Origin: Bin127 sp965221625
GTDB taxonomy: Bacteria > Chloroflexota > Dehalococcoidia > Lucifugimonadales > Lucifugimonadaceae
Direction: 5' to 3'
NCBI GenBank assembly: GCA_965221625.1
Contig: OZ244903.1
Coordinates: forward strand, 1,488,001 to 1,552,000
Length of the DNA: 64,000 nucleotides
The notes below the pieces were generated by a model, which was not told where the DNA came from, searched no databases, and worked only from the letters and a program-made list of their open reading frames with translations. Within the stretch, counting starts at the first letter, position 1, and each line of letters starts with the position of its first letter. Position numbers and translations under genes: made by a program. Shown piece after piece: positions 35,901 through 42,460 of the stretch.

Positions 35901-36105
35901 AGGCGTCAGCGGGAGGGATTTCCTCGTTAATTTCATGCGCGTTAGCGAGCTTCGTCTCGATTAGGAAGTCGCGCACTGCGCTGGTGATGTTCGCTTCCGT
36001 GTCACCTTCTTTGTGACGTCGAAGAAGCTCTGCCGCCGAGCGACGGCACCTATCGGAATCTATGTCCATACTCGAATAAACGGTATCACCGTTATATGCA
36101 CACAC
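32965..36105 (-). CDS. Type IIG-like restriction-modification protein (Eco57I-type methylase)
   Basis: A 1046-residue single-chain protein. The N-terminal ~160 residues form a candidate PD-(D/E)XK nuclease: D74-x8-E83-x-K85 in VDLETLGTFVEIKRR. A helical connector follows. The gamma-class N6-adenine methylase has GEYYTPQWLARTM, motif I DPACGSGTFL (D373 onward), GIDVHPVAVHLARASYAL, and the catalytic NPPW at 572-575. The C-terminal 300 residues would hold the target-recognition domain. So one chain would methylate and cut DNA. I see no separate specificity, helicase or BREX/DISARM partner. An ATG at 36069 (residue 13) is an alternative start, placing the inverted repeat just upstream. It follows the activator gene by 39 bp in the same direction. 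Confidence 0.85.
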   Translation of the reverse strand: MCAYNGDTVYSSMDIDSDRCRRSAAELLRRHKEGDTEANITSAVRDFLIETKLANAHEINEEIPPADASRRAVDLETLGTFVEIKRRVNGSRRGFNPDPEAVRQLDEYLAASEKAGKGVRTGLLTDGKYWLLRWPNAGEPNTRRPYAFVLESADRWFVLFEWLRDEVLEAFENLPPEREEVASHFGPRSPLYAREISYLDAIFAQYKEHETLKIKRRLWFDLLRTALGEIARDEMAMDSLFVRHTYLSAIIGMVVQAGFGIDIRAIAEEDPSDLIHGREFRNKTGLQGVLESDFFVWLTEVGGDDLLRAMARRVDRFDWLEGGTPNDIAAILYETVIPPEERRTLGEYYTPQWLARTMTKEIVDDPLDQRVLDPACGSGTFLAEAVTHYIAAARRENVDSSEIFTGLRNSVVGIDVHPVAVHLARASYALAAREAIQDAAYTQVSIPVYLGDALQLRFRSGDMFASKSITIEVGDELNTELVFPRNLVKRAGKFDSLMSEIAELIEVGQDPTNALNHRVVQDTGERSILEETIHKMQRLHDVGSNHIWAYYTRNMVRPVALAEEKVDVIIGNPPWLNYRNTTDALREALEDQSKNLYDIWQGGRYATHQDIAGLFFTRCVDLYLRQGGAIGMVMPHSALQAGQYAKWRSGTWRGRRGSQGPCVDLQHKTAWDLERLEPNTFFPIPASVVFALNNGIDGTGHPLGNTVERWLGQPGSDNVERRVSAITDEYREAESVYSEHSRQGASIVPRRLFFVDEIENKTLIRRNNSITVNPRISSQDKAPWNAVNLRRITNETIEREHVFEVYLGETVVPYGLMPPLLALLPVKQGDGEIYRDASDQDKIDYAHLMKLMRFRWQKIDEIWEANKSPNNRLSLLGQIDYYGKLTSQLTWQNDAGERPIRIVYGAAGRPTAARVESDEGIIESKLFWVTCQTVYEAQYLLALINSNQLESRVYPLMSKGQYGARDLQKHLWRLPIPEFDADDPLHRELSEAGANTETEVKRLLSGLQEERNDDLTYRIARREIRAWLSQNATAQEIEHMVGELLA
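36079..36093. promoter_or_regulatory. Perfect inverted repeat at the 5' end of the restriction-modification gene
   Basis: AACGGTATCACCGTT: two 6-base arms (36079-36084 and 36088-36093) around ATC. If translation starts at the downstream ATG (36069), the repeat lies 10-24 bases upstream of it, in the leader or promoter. That is where a repressor, or the enzyme itself, could control expression. If the first ATG is used, it falls within codons 5-9. Confidence 0.4.
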
Positions 36106-36144
36106 CGCCTGACGCGGCGTAAGAACGGATGCTCGCCGGCGGCA

Positions 36145-37767
36145 CTATGGTTTGAACTGGCAGCCTTCGACGAAGTGGTCGAAGAAGTTGGGATCCGTCT
36201 CCAACTCGATGTGTCTTATCGTCTTGACCAGGTTCTCGATGGCAGCGCGCTTCTCTGCCGACGTCAACATGATGGTTGCACCGCGAAGAGAGGCGTTGCC
36301 GACTTTGTGGACTTTGGCTGGACTGATGTTTGGTATGAATCCGATGGCGATGGCGTTCTCGACGTTGATGTAGTTTGCGAACCCGCCAGCGAGGTAGAGG
36401 CGCGAATAGTCGCCAATGTGTTTGCCGGAGTTGTCGAGCACGATGTTCTGACCGCAGTAGTTGGCCGCCTTTGCTTGTGCCAGAGCCGAGACGTCGGCAC
36501 GCGAAAGCGACAAGCGATTGCCTGCGTGGAACATGAACTCGTCGGAACCATCGTTGAATGCCCCAAGGACATTCATAATGTCGTGCCGTCGAAGTTCGGC
36601 CAACAGATCGATTAGACCAGAGCCACAGATGCCAACCGGTTCGGCGTCGCCGATGGTAACCAGTTTGGCGTTGCGACCATCATCAATGGCGACACGCTCG
36701 ACGGCACCGTCGTATCCGGGCATGGCGTAGGTAACGGTGCCGCCTTCGAATGCCGGACCGGCTGGGCAAGACGCGGCAACCAGGCCGTGTCGGTTGCCGG
36801 CAACTATCTCGGTGTTGGTGCCGATATCGACCAGCATCACGAGTTCGTCTTCCTCGTCGATGGCGATCGTCAATAAATCAGCCGCAACATCCGCACCAAC
36901 GTGTGAAGCGATTAGCGGTCCGCCATAGACGTTGCCCTTGGGATTGATGCGAATGCCGATGTCGCTGGATTTGACATTGAGAGCGGTCGTCTCGCGTTCA
37001 CCGTCAAGGAGTTCGGACTCGGTATGCGATTTGTAGGGTTTCGTGCCGATTGGTTCGACGTCGATACCGAATAGCATGTCGCGCATCGTCGTATTGCCTA
37101 CGGCGACGAACTCAACGATTTGACGTCGACGGATTCGCAGTGCCCGGACCATCTCGCCGATCTCGTAGTTGATGCTGGAGACTAGGACCGATTGCAACTC
37201 ACCAGCGAACTGACCGGAGTTATATGAAATCCGGTGCATCACGTCGGAGCCGCCGAACCGTTGCGGGTTTTCGAACGAGGCTGTGTAGATTACGTCGCCG
37301 TTCTCAAGATCGACGAGATTCATGGCGACCGTTGTCGTGCCGATGTCCGCGGCGATGCCCAGAATTCGACCACGATACCGATCAACGACAACCGGACCGT
37401 CGGGTCCATTGAACACAATGTCATCGCCTTCTCGGATAGAGAGGGGATCGAGTTCCAAATCGTTGCGCTCGACCGATTCAGTGAGGATGCGAGGTTGTCG
37501 ACGCAGTACGTTGAATTCGATGTCCGCTTCGACATCAACCACTGTCGCCTGGCATGCCAGTCGATAATCGAATCGAAGGAAGTCTTCCGCATCGGATTTC
37601 GGCGAGACTGCATCCGTGCCGGTTCGTAGTTCGACGATGCACTCGTGACATTCGCCGGTGCGACCGCACGAAGTGGGCACGCGCAACGCGAGATCGTCGG
37701 CGTAGTCGAAAAGCGTCTTCCCGAACTCGAGAGGCAGCGACTCGTTGCCGTGGTGCAAAGGGGACAT
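36145..37767 (-). CDS. Corrinoid-protein reductive activator, RACo-like (2Fe-2S + ASKHA)
   Basis: A 540-residue protein. The N-terminal plant-type [2Fe-2S] ferredoxin domain has C34-x5-C40-x2-C43 and C72. A middle region and then a C-terminal ASKHA ATPase domain (DUF4445) follow, with the phosphate loop AADIGTTTVAMNL (from D141), LVDIGTNTEIV and ICGSGLIDLLAEL. RACo proteins use ATP to push an electron onto an inactive Co(II) corrinoid, restoring Co(I) for methyl transfer. This gene is at the end of a run holding the corrinoid protein, an MtaA-like methyltransferase and a homocysteine methyltransferase. That strongly supports the assignment. The ATG has no clear Shine-Dalgarno. Confidence 0.9.
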   Translation of the reverse strand: MSPLHHGNESLPLEFGKTLFDYADDLALRVPTSCGRTGECHECIVELRTGTDAVSPKSDAEDFLRFDYRLACQATVVDVEADIEFNVLRRQPRILTESVERNDLELDPLSIREGDDIVFNGPDGPVVVDRYRGRILGIAADIGTTTVAMNLVDLENGDVIYTASFENPQRFGGSDVMHRISYNSGQFAGELQSVLVSSINYEIGEMVRALRIRRRQIVEFVAVGNTTMRDMLFGIDVEPIGTKPYKSHTESELLDGERETTALNVKSSDIGIRINPKGNVYGGPLIASHVGADVAADLLTIAIDEEDELVMLVDIGTNTEIVAGNRHGLVAASCPAGPAFEGGTVTYAMPGYDGAVERVAIDDGRNAKLVTIGDAEPVGICGSGLIDLLAELRRHDIMNVLGAFNDGSDEFMFHAGNRLSLSRADVSALAQAKAANYCGQNIVLDNSGKHIGDYSRLYLAGGFANYINVENAIAIGFIPNISPAKVHKVGNASLRGATIMLTSAEKRAAIENLVKTIRHIELETDPNFFDHFVEGCQFKP

Positions 37768-37861
37768 TGAGATTCAGATCAACCGCTCGGCAGCGATGAC
37801 CGAGAGCGGAACGCACAGGTTGAACCGGGGAAGAGAGTGCTTCAATTGTCGACGCGGCACT

Positions 37862-38158
37862 TCAGTTCAGCGGCTGCTCGATATCCCAAGCCGATCGGTA
37901 GTCCAGATCGCCGTCTCGTGCAGTGCAGATTGGTTGTGCGACGGGGTTCTCGGTGAAATGTTGGTTGCGACACCCGAACTTCGCAGTGCATCGCGATCGG
38001 GCATCTTTGTATGGACAGCGACCCAGAGTCGAAACATCTGCGTGGTCGGCAATATCTTTGAAGATCTCGGCCATGCGCGCCATGCTCGCCCGAGCAGCTT
38101 CAACATCGACGTGCTGCCGGTGGCGCGGTTTTCCGTTGTCGGCCCCTTCAGACTTCAT
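37862..38158 (-). CDS. Four-cysteine 98-residue protein in the corrinoid operon
   Basis: A small protein between the activator and corrinoid-protein genes, same strand. Its N-terminal half is a charged helix (EAARASMARMAEIFKDIADHA). The C-terminal half has four cysteines, C48-x8-C57-x5-C63-x14-C78, in a pattern RCPYKDARSRC...FGC...IC that suits a small Fe-S or zinc site. I know no family for it. Support for coding comes from its position, the cysteine spacing and the even composition; there is no clear ribosome binding site. A longer plus-strand frame over the same bases is arginine/serine-rich and lacks support. It may be an electron carrier or assembly partner of the activator. Confidence 0.6.
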   Translation of the reverse strand: MKSEGADNGKPRHRQHVDVEAARASMARMAEIFKDIADHADVSTLGRCPYKDARSRCTAKFGCRNQHFTENPVAQPICTARDGDLDYRSAWDIEQPLN

Positions 38159-38283
38159 GTAAGTTCTAGGAAATTGATCGTGTGCCTGAGAAACCAGCTA
38201 ATCTCTCATCAATAGCGTAGCGGAAAACGTCCAGTCTGAACACCGCTTGCGTAGTCGCGATGACCAGGGAGAGTTTCCCTAGC

Positions 38284-39027
38284 CTACTGGAGTTCCTTTA
38301 GTACAGCTATGAGCTCGCCTGCGGTTTCGACGCAATCGACGGCGTTTTCGCCGTATCCATCGGCTCCCATCTCTTCTGCGAATTCACGAGTTACGGGCGC
38401 GCCGCCAACCATGATTCTCACCTCGTCGCGGAGTCCGATGTCTTCGAAATAGGTGATCGTTCGGCCCATGTTTGGCATCGTAGTCGTGAGTAGTGCCGAC
38501 ATCCCCATGAGTTGCGCCTCATACTCTACGACGGCATCGGCGAATTCCTCCGGCGAAGTGTCGACGCCCAAGTCGTGGACTGTGTAACCGGCACCGCGCA
38601 ACATCATGATGCAGAGATTCTTGCCAATGTCGTGCAAGTCTCCTTTCACAGTGCCCATGATGACGGTGCCAATCGGTTCGATTCCTGAAGCCGACAAGAT
38701 CGGCTCGATGTGTGCCATCCCGGCTTTCATCGCACGCGCAGCGACTAAAACCTCCGGCACGAAGATGACGTTATCGCGGAACTTGACTCCGACGATTGCC
38801 ATGCCGTTCAGCAATCCATGGTCGAGGATGTGGTTGGCTGTGTAACCATTGCCGAGGCATTCCTGTGTGATGCGATCGACCTCAAGGTGGTTGCCGACGA
38901 TGAGTTGGTATGCGATGTCCTGCATCACTGCATCGGCAAGTTCCAAAGCTTCACCGATATGTTTCTGCTCGCCGGGTCTAGTGACCCACTCGAACTCGCG
39001 TTTTAGTCCGTCATTGACAATCGGCAT
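38284..39027 (-). CDS. Corrinoid (cobalamin-binding) methyl-carrier protein, MtbC/MetH-module type
   Basis: A 247-residue protein with the two-part methyl-corrinoid module. Residues about 25-110 are the helical cap (AYQLIVGNHLEVDRITQECLGNGYTANHILDHGLLNGM). Residues 115-245 are the Rossmann B12-binding domain, with the cobalt-ligand motif D130-x-H132-x2-G135 (VKGDLHDIGKN), GMSALLTTTMPNM and IMVGGAPVT. H132 is the lower ligand. It carries the methyl group between a donor and an acceptor methyltransferase. It lacks the folate- and homocysteine-binding modules of full MetH, but genes for partner modules are adjacent. Confidence 0.93.
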   Translation of the reverse strand: MPIVNDGLKREFEWVTRPGEQKHIGEALELADAVMQDIAYQLIVGNHLEVDRITQECLGNGYTANHILDHGLLNGMAIVGVKFRDNVIFVPEVLVAARAMKAGMAHIEPILSASGIEPIGTVIMGTVKGDLHDIGKNLCIMMLRGAGYTVHDLGVDTSPEEFADAVVEYEAQLMGMSALLTTTMPNMGRTITYFEDIGLRDEVRIMVGGAPVTREFAEEMGADGYGENAVDCVETAGELIAVLKELQ

Positions 39028-39170
39028 GTGGAATCAGAATTGCTGGTCGGATTCGGGGAGGTTGGCAGATGCACTGCCGCAATTTTTCGGCCTGAATCGG
39101 TTCGAAAACAGGTGATTCAGATTTTACACGTTGCGATATGTCAAACCGGTTGGGAAAACGCGTGTCACCG

Positions 39171-40229
39171 TCAGTTGTTGGAGAAATCCCAGTGTTCAGC
39201 AGCCCAATCCTCAACTGCTCGCGGTATCTCGATGAGATTCTCCAGCTTCGTCTTCAGCGGTATGGCGCATTCCGGGGCGATCATCTGGACGCCGGCGTCG
39301 AGGTTTCGAAACACCTCTTCACGCACATCCTTCGGCGTCTTGGAGTAGAGCGTTACCGGGTTGTTGATGTTGCCAACCAAGCGAATGCCTTCGTCAACTG
39401 CGTCGACCGATTCGTGCGGATCGTTTTTCGAGTCGAAATGGAACGCTGCCATGCCGGTCTTGGCGATGTAAGGCATTCTGTCGACGGTCGCGCCGCAGAT
39501 GTGAAGAATTAGCGGAACCGGTAGCTCTTCAACCAACTCTTGGTGCAACTCCATGAGGAAGCGGCGATAGTATTCACCGCTCACCAAGTCTCCGGTAGCG
39601 TGATCGGGCAGCGTGAGCGCGTCTGCACCGGCTTCGATCTGTGCCCGACCGAATTCGATGGTGAACTGCTTCAAGCGATGCAGCATCTCAATTACCATCG
39701 CTGGGTCGTCGACCGTAGCCAACAAGAACGGCTCAACGCCGAACACATGATAGGCGAGCGTCCACGGTCCCATCGTCTTGCCTAAGATAGCGACCTCGTC
39801 ACCGAACTCTTGCTTCAGGATGCGAATAGATTCGATGATCGTCCAGTTGTCCGGGTGTTCAAGGAAGTCATCCGGCATCTGGATATCGTCGAGCTTCTCC
39901 CAAATGGGTCGTGACATTCGTACGGTGGGCCAATTGTCCTTACCTTCCCACTGCATCTCGCACCCGAGAGCGGACGACTCCTGAATAATTGAGAAGTAGG
40001 GCATGATGGCGTCGAAACCAAGTTGGGTATAACCGGTCGCTGCCAAGCGTGCGTTCATCTCGGGATCGCGATTGGCGTCTGGGAACGGGGCGTCGACTAG
40101 GTCCATCAACTCGACTGTTGCGACGCTAGTCGGATTAGTCACTGGCGGACGATCAACCGGTTGACCATTGAGTGCTCGGAGCGTTCGGTCTCTGGCAGTC
40201 AGAGTTCCCGCGAATTTGGTGGACGGCAT
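39171..40229 (-). CDS. MtaA/UroD-family corrinoid methyltransferase
   Basis: A 352-residue TIM-barrel of the uroporphyrinogen decarboxylase superfamily. It carries the zinc-ligand set of methylcobamide methyltransferases of MtaA/MtbA type: H243-x-C245 (LHICG) and C321 (APECAIP). True UroD lacks these, so a heme role is unlikely. Such enzymes move methyl groups between a methylated substrate or thiol and a corrinoid protein. Lying beside the corrinoid protein, it may load or unload that carrier; the partner compound is unknown. GGGAGG lies before the ATG. The spacing to the corrinoid gene is 143 bp. Confidence 0.88.
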   Translation of the reverse strand: MPSTKFAGTLTARDRTLRALNGQPVDRPPVTNPTSVATVELMDLVDAPFPDANRDPEMNARLAATGYTQLGFDAIMPYFSIIQESSALGCEMQWEGKDNWPTVRMSRPIWEKLDDIQMPDDFLEHPDNWTIIESIRILKQEFGDEVAILGKTMGPWTLAYHVFGVEPFLLATVDDPAMVIEMLHRLKQFTIEFGRAQIEAGADALTLPDHATGDLVSGEYYRRFLMELHQELVEELPVPLILHICGATVDRMPYIAKTGMAAFHFDSKNDPHESVDAVDEGIRLVGNINNPVTLYSKTPKDVREEVFRNLDAGVQMIAPECAIPLKTKLENLIEIPRAVEDWAAEHWDFSNN

Positions 40230-40280
40230 GTTTGAGCCTCCCCGTAAAGGATGCGTCTCGAGTCTCGGTTGCTTGCTAGT

Positions 40281-40958
40281 TTAAGACTGGGAGAAACCCA
40301 GCGTCTGCGTTGTCATCTGACCGGAAAGTTCTGCGGCTTCTAACATATCGTCGGTTGCACTAACGTTTCGTGCGTAAGGCAGCAGCAGTCGCGCGAATCG
40401 GTCGAGTCGTTCGCCGTGTTGGAAGCGGAAACGATCGCCTTCAATGCGCTCGCAGTTCCCATAGCGCATAAACCCACCGACTACTGCTTTGACGCGCATC
40501 TCAGGCCGCGCATATTCGCCTTCGGCGGTTACCTGATAGGTCCAACCGAACTCGTCCGTATGTTCGGGTGCCACGAAGAAAGTCAACTTCGATTTTGTGT
40601 CGGCTACCGATATCGGACCGGTCGGTATTGGTCGATCTCGTTCGACCGCTTCGGTGAATGCGAACCTCAAAGGTCGCTCATACATCTCTTGCGATATGAG
40701 CTCAGCCTGATCGCCCCTATCAGTGGACGGGGCCACGTCTGCGAGAGCGCACAATCGATCGCGAATCACACGGATTCGGTCATCCACTCCTTCGACACTT
40801 GAGAAGGTGTGAATCGTTAGGGTTCGGTTCTTGAGGTATAGCCCGACCGTGATGTCGTTAAAGTGCGGGTCGGCGGCGCAGAGTTCTATGCACCGACCTA
40901 GTCGGTTAAGCGGTGCGGCGATGAGGTTTTCGCGTGTGATGCCATTTGAGGAGGACAC
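40281..40958 (-). CDS. Unknown protein of the corrinoid methyltransferase operon
   Basis: About 225 residues; no family recognised. It is soluble and alpha/beta, with blocks such as NRLGRCIELCAADPHFNDITVGLYLKN, TFFVAPEHTDEFGW and KAVVGGFMRYGNCERI. Two cysteines are near the N-terminus and one lies in YGNCERI. Initiation at the GTG at 40958 is favoured because GGGAG lies 8 bases upstream; a GTG three codons earlier (40967) has nothing before it. It is closely packed between the homocysteine and MtaA-like methyltransferase genes, 22 and 51 bp away, so a role in the same methyl-transfer system is likely. Confidence 0.8.
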   Translation of the reverse strand: MSSSNGITRENLIAAPLNRLGRCIELCAADPHFNDITVGLYLKNRTLTIHTFSSVEGVDDRIRVIRDRLCALADVAPSTDRGDQAELISQEMYERPLRFAFTEAVERDRPIPTGPISVADTKSKLTFFVAPEHTDEFGWTYQVTAEGEYARPEMRVKAVVGGFMRYGNCERIEGDRFRFQHGERLDRFARLLLPYARNVSATDDMLEAAELSGQMTTQTLGFSQS

Positions 40959-40980
40959 TAGTGACACTCCCTGAAGTTTT

Positions 40981-41874
40981 CTATTTCACAGCCGCGACGA
41001 GTGCACGGATGTGGTCGGGGCCGGTACCGCAGCAACCGCCAAGAAGTTGCACTGGTACTTCAGCCAGTTTTTCGTAGCGCGTGGCCATATAGTCGGGGGT
41101 TTCCGGATAGATTATCTCGCCCGATTTGTACGCCGGTATGCCGGCGTTCGATTGGATGACGATGGGGCAGTCGACCACCTCGCGCATCAATTTGGCGATC
41201 TCGATCATGTTGTCGATGCCATTGCCACAGTTCGAGCCGACGACGTCGGCACCGGCGTCTCGCAGCCCAGTCGCTGCGTCAGCCGGTGAAGTTCCCCACA
41301 TGGTGAAGAAACCGCGTGGCCCGAGATCAAAAACCATCGACGCGCAAACCGTTAGGTCGGTGTTCTCTTTGGTGGCGCGAATGGCGATCTGCGCTTCGTC
41401 GAGGACCATCTGAGTTTCTATCATTACCGCGTCAGCACCACCTTCTTCCAAGGCCGTAATCTGCTCGGTGAAGGCATCGTACATCTCTGTTTCGCCTACG
41501 TTGCCCAATGGCTCAATGAATTCACCAGTAGGACCCACGGATCCGGCGACGAACTGGGTCGGCGATGCTTGCGATTTCGCATGTTCGGCGGCTAGCGAGT
41601 TGAGCTCCCGAACTCGATCTTGCGCGTCATAGTGCTGAAGTCGGAACTTGGTTCCGCCGAAGCTGTTCGTCAATACGATGTCTGATCCGGCGTCGAAATA
41701 CTCGCGCGCCATGCCGCGGACGACTTCTGGCGCATCGGCGTTCATCAGCTCCGGGCAGCCTCCCGATTCGAGACCATGCTGCTGCAGATATGTACCAGTG
41801 GCACCGTCGAAAATGAGGATTTCGTTCTCGAGACGTTCTAGTATCCCGGAACCGGCTGCGGTTTGGGTGAACAT
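40981..41874 (-). CDS. Homocysteine S-methyltransferase (BHMT / MetH N-module type)
   Basis: A 297-residue stand-alone homocysteine-binding TIM barrel. The N-terminal signature is FDGATGTYLQQHGL, TNSFGGTKFRL follows, and the three zinc cysteines are C216 (GSNCGNG) plus C281 and C282 (LGGCCGTGPDHI). It should transfer a methyl group to homocysteine, giving methionine. The donor could be methyl-corrinoid, as in MetH, given the adjacent corrinoid protein and activator. Betaine or S-methylmethionine donors are alternatives. Its stop-to-start spacing with the next upstream gene is 4 bp, so the two are coupled. Confidence 0.92.
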   Translation of the reverse strand: MFTQTAAGSGILERLENEILIFDGATGTYLQQHGLESGGCPELMNADAPEVVRGMAREYFDAGSDIVLTNSFGGTKFRLQHYDAQDRVRELNSLAAEHAKSQASPTQFVAGSVGPTGEFIEPLGNVGETEMYDAFTEQITALEEGGADAVMIETQMVLDEAQIAIRATKENTDLTVCASMVFDLGPRGFFTMWGTSPADAATGLRDAGADVVGSNCGNGIDNMIEIAKLMREVVDCPIVIQSNAGIPAYKSGEIIYPETPDYMATRYEKLAEVPVQLLGGCCGTGPDHIRALVAAVK

Positions 41875-41878
41875 GCGT

Positions 41879-42220
41879 TTATTCTAACCAGTGGTCGATA
41901 GCACCAGGCGATTCGTCGCGCTTGCCGGAGTCGTGAAGGTCTCGGATTCGGGCGACGAAGTCCTTCGGCATACCTTTGTCGATTCGTTGAGCAATCTCTT
42001 CAGCTGCGACTTGCGGATCGAGATGGGATTCTGGAGCCGGACCCCACTGCCACGCATCGAGATAGGCGTCGGATCCGTACGAACCATCCATCATAGCCAC
42101 GGCGTCCGCAGCCTCTTGAAATCTCGCATCCAGTGGTAGCGAAACCGAAGCTGCTTCGCTTTCCGCTTTGACTTGAACTGGAATCTCTTTCCAGTAGAGG
42201 ATGGAGATCTTGGTCTTCAC
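41879..42220 (-). CDS. Small 'virulence factor'-type family protein, first gene of the corrinoid operon
   Basis: 113 residues from a GTG start. It opens MKTKISILYWKEIPVQVKAE and later has DARFQEAADAVAMMDGSY, YLDAWQWGP and AIDHWLE. These resemble the small proteins annotated 'virulence factor' that occur beside corrinoid and methylenetetrahydrofolate genes; this match is from memory and moderate. The true role is unknown and is probably metabolic, not pathogenic. It is the most upstream minus-strand gene, divergent from the ABC binding-protein gene, so the 234-bp spacer should carry the operon promoter. Confidence 0.7.
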   Translation of the reverse strand: MKTKISILYWKEIPVQVKAESEAASVSLPLDARFQEAADAVAMMDGSYGSDAYLDAWQWGPAPESHLDPQVAAEEIAQRIDKGMPKDFVARIRDLHDSGKRDESPGAIDHWLE

Positions 42221-42331
42221 AGGACTATGATCGTAGAAGTTCGGTGGCGGTACTAAAGTGCTACTTGGAACTGGATTCTATCTTTCGGCGCTTGGTTGAA
42301 ATGCGCTGTTCCGCAACGTGGATTGCTCTAG

Positions 42332-42359
42332 TTGACATTGATCGAATATCGGTTAAACT
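42332..42359 (+). promoter_or_regulatory. Sigma-70 promoter of the ABC transporter operon
   Basis: A perfect -35 TTGACA at 42332-42337, a 16-base spacer and the -10 TAAACT at 42354-42359. Transcription should start near 42366, leaving a leader of about 95 bases with one hairpin. This is the best promoter match in the window and agrees with a highly expressed solute-binding protein. Confidence 0.65.
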
Positions 42360-42400
42360 TATCGCGCCAGACGTGTCGCACAAGCGGCGCATGGAATCGT

Positions 42401-42418
42401 GCGTGTCTGCAAACACGC
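42401..42418 (+). promoter_or_regulatory. Leader hairpin upstream of the binding-protein gene
   Basis: GCGTGT (42401-42406) pairs with ACACGC (42413-42418) across a 6-base loop; two G-U pairs may extend it. It lies in the predicted 5' leader, 29 bases before the GGAGG, so it could stabilise the transcript. I do not see a riboswitch fold. Confidence 0.35.
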
Positions 42419-42460
42419 GTAGTTACATAGACCAGAGAACTACTCACGGAGGTCATGTAT

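Noticed and set aside
32965..36105. BREX PglX or DISARM methylase
   Set aside because: No pglZ, brxC/L, drmA/B or helicase genes are adjacent, and the N-terminal D...ExK suggests a self-contained type IIG enzyme.
37745..38215. A 156-residue plus-strand frame over the small Cys gene
   Set aside because: Arg/Ser/Cys-rich composition typical of an antisense reading, starts inside the activator gene, and conflicts with the minus-strand operon.
39171..40229. Uroporphyrinogen decarboxylase (hemE)
   Set aside because: It has the H-x-C...C zinc ligands of MtaA-type methyltransferases and lies in a corrinoid operon without heme genes.
36145..42220. Cobalamin riboswitch upstream of the corrinoid operon
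   Set aside because: I searched the 42221-42454 spacer on the minus strand by eye and found no B12-box-like conserved core; only covariance search could settle this.
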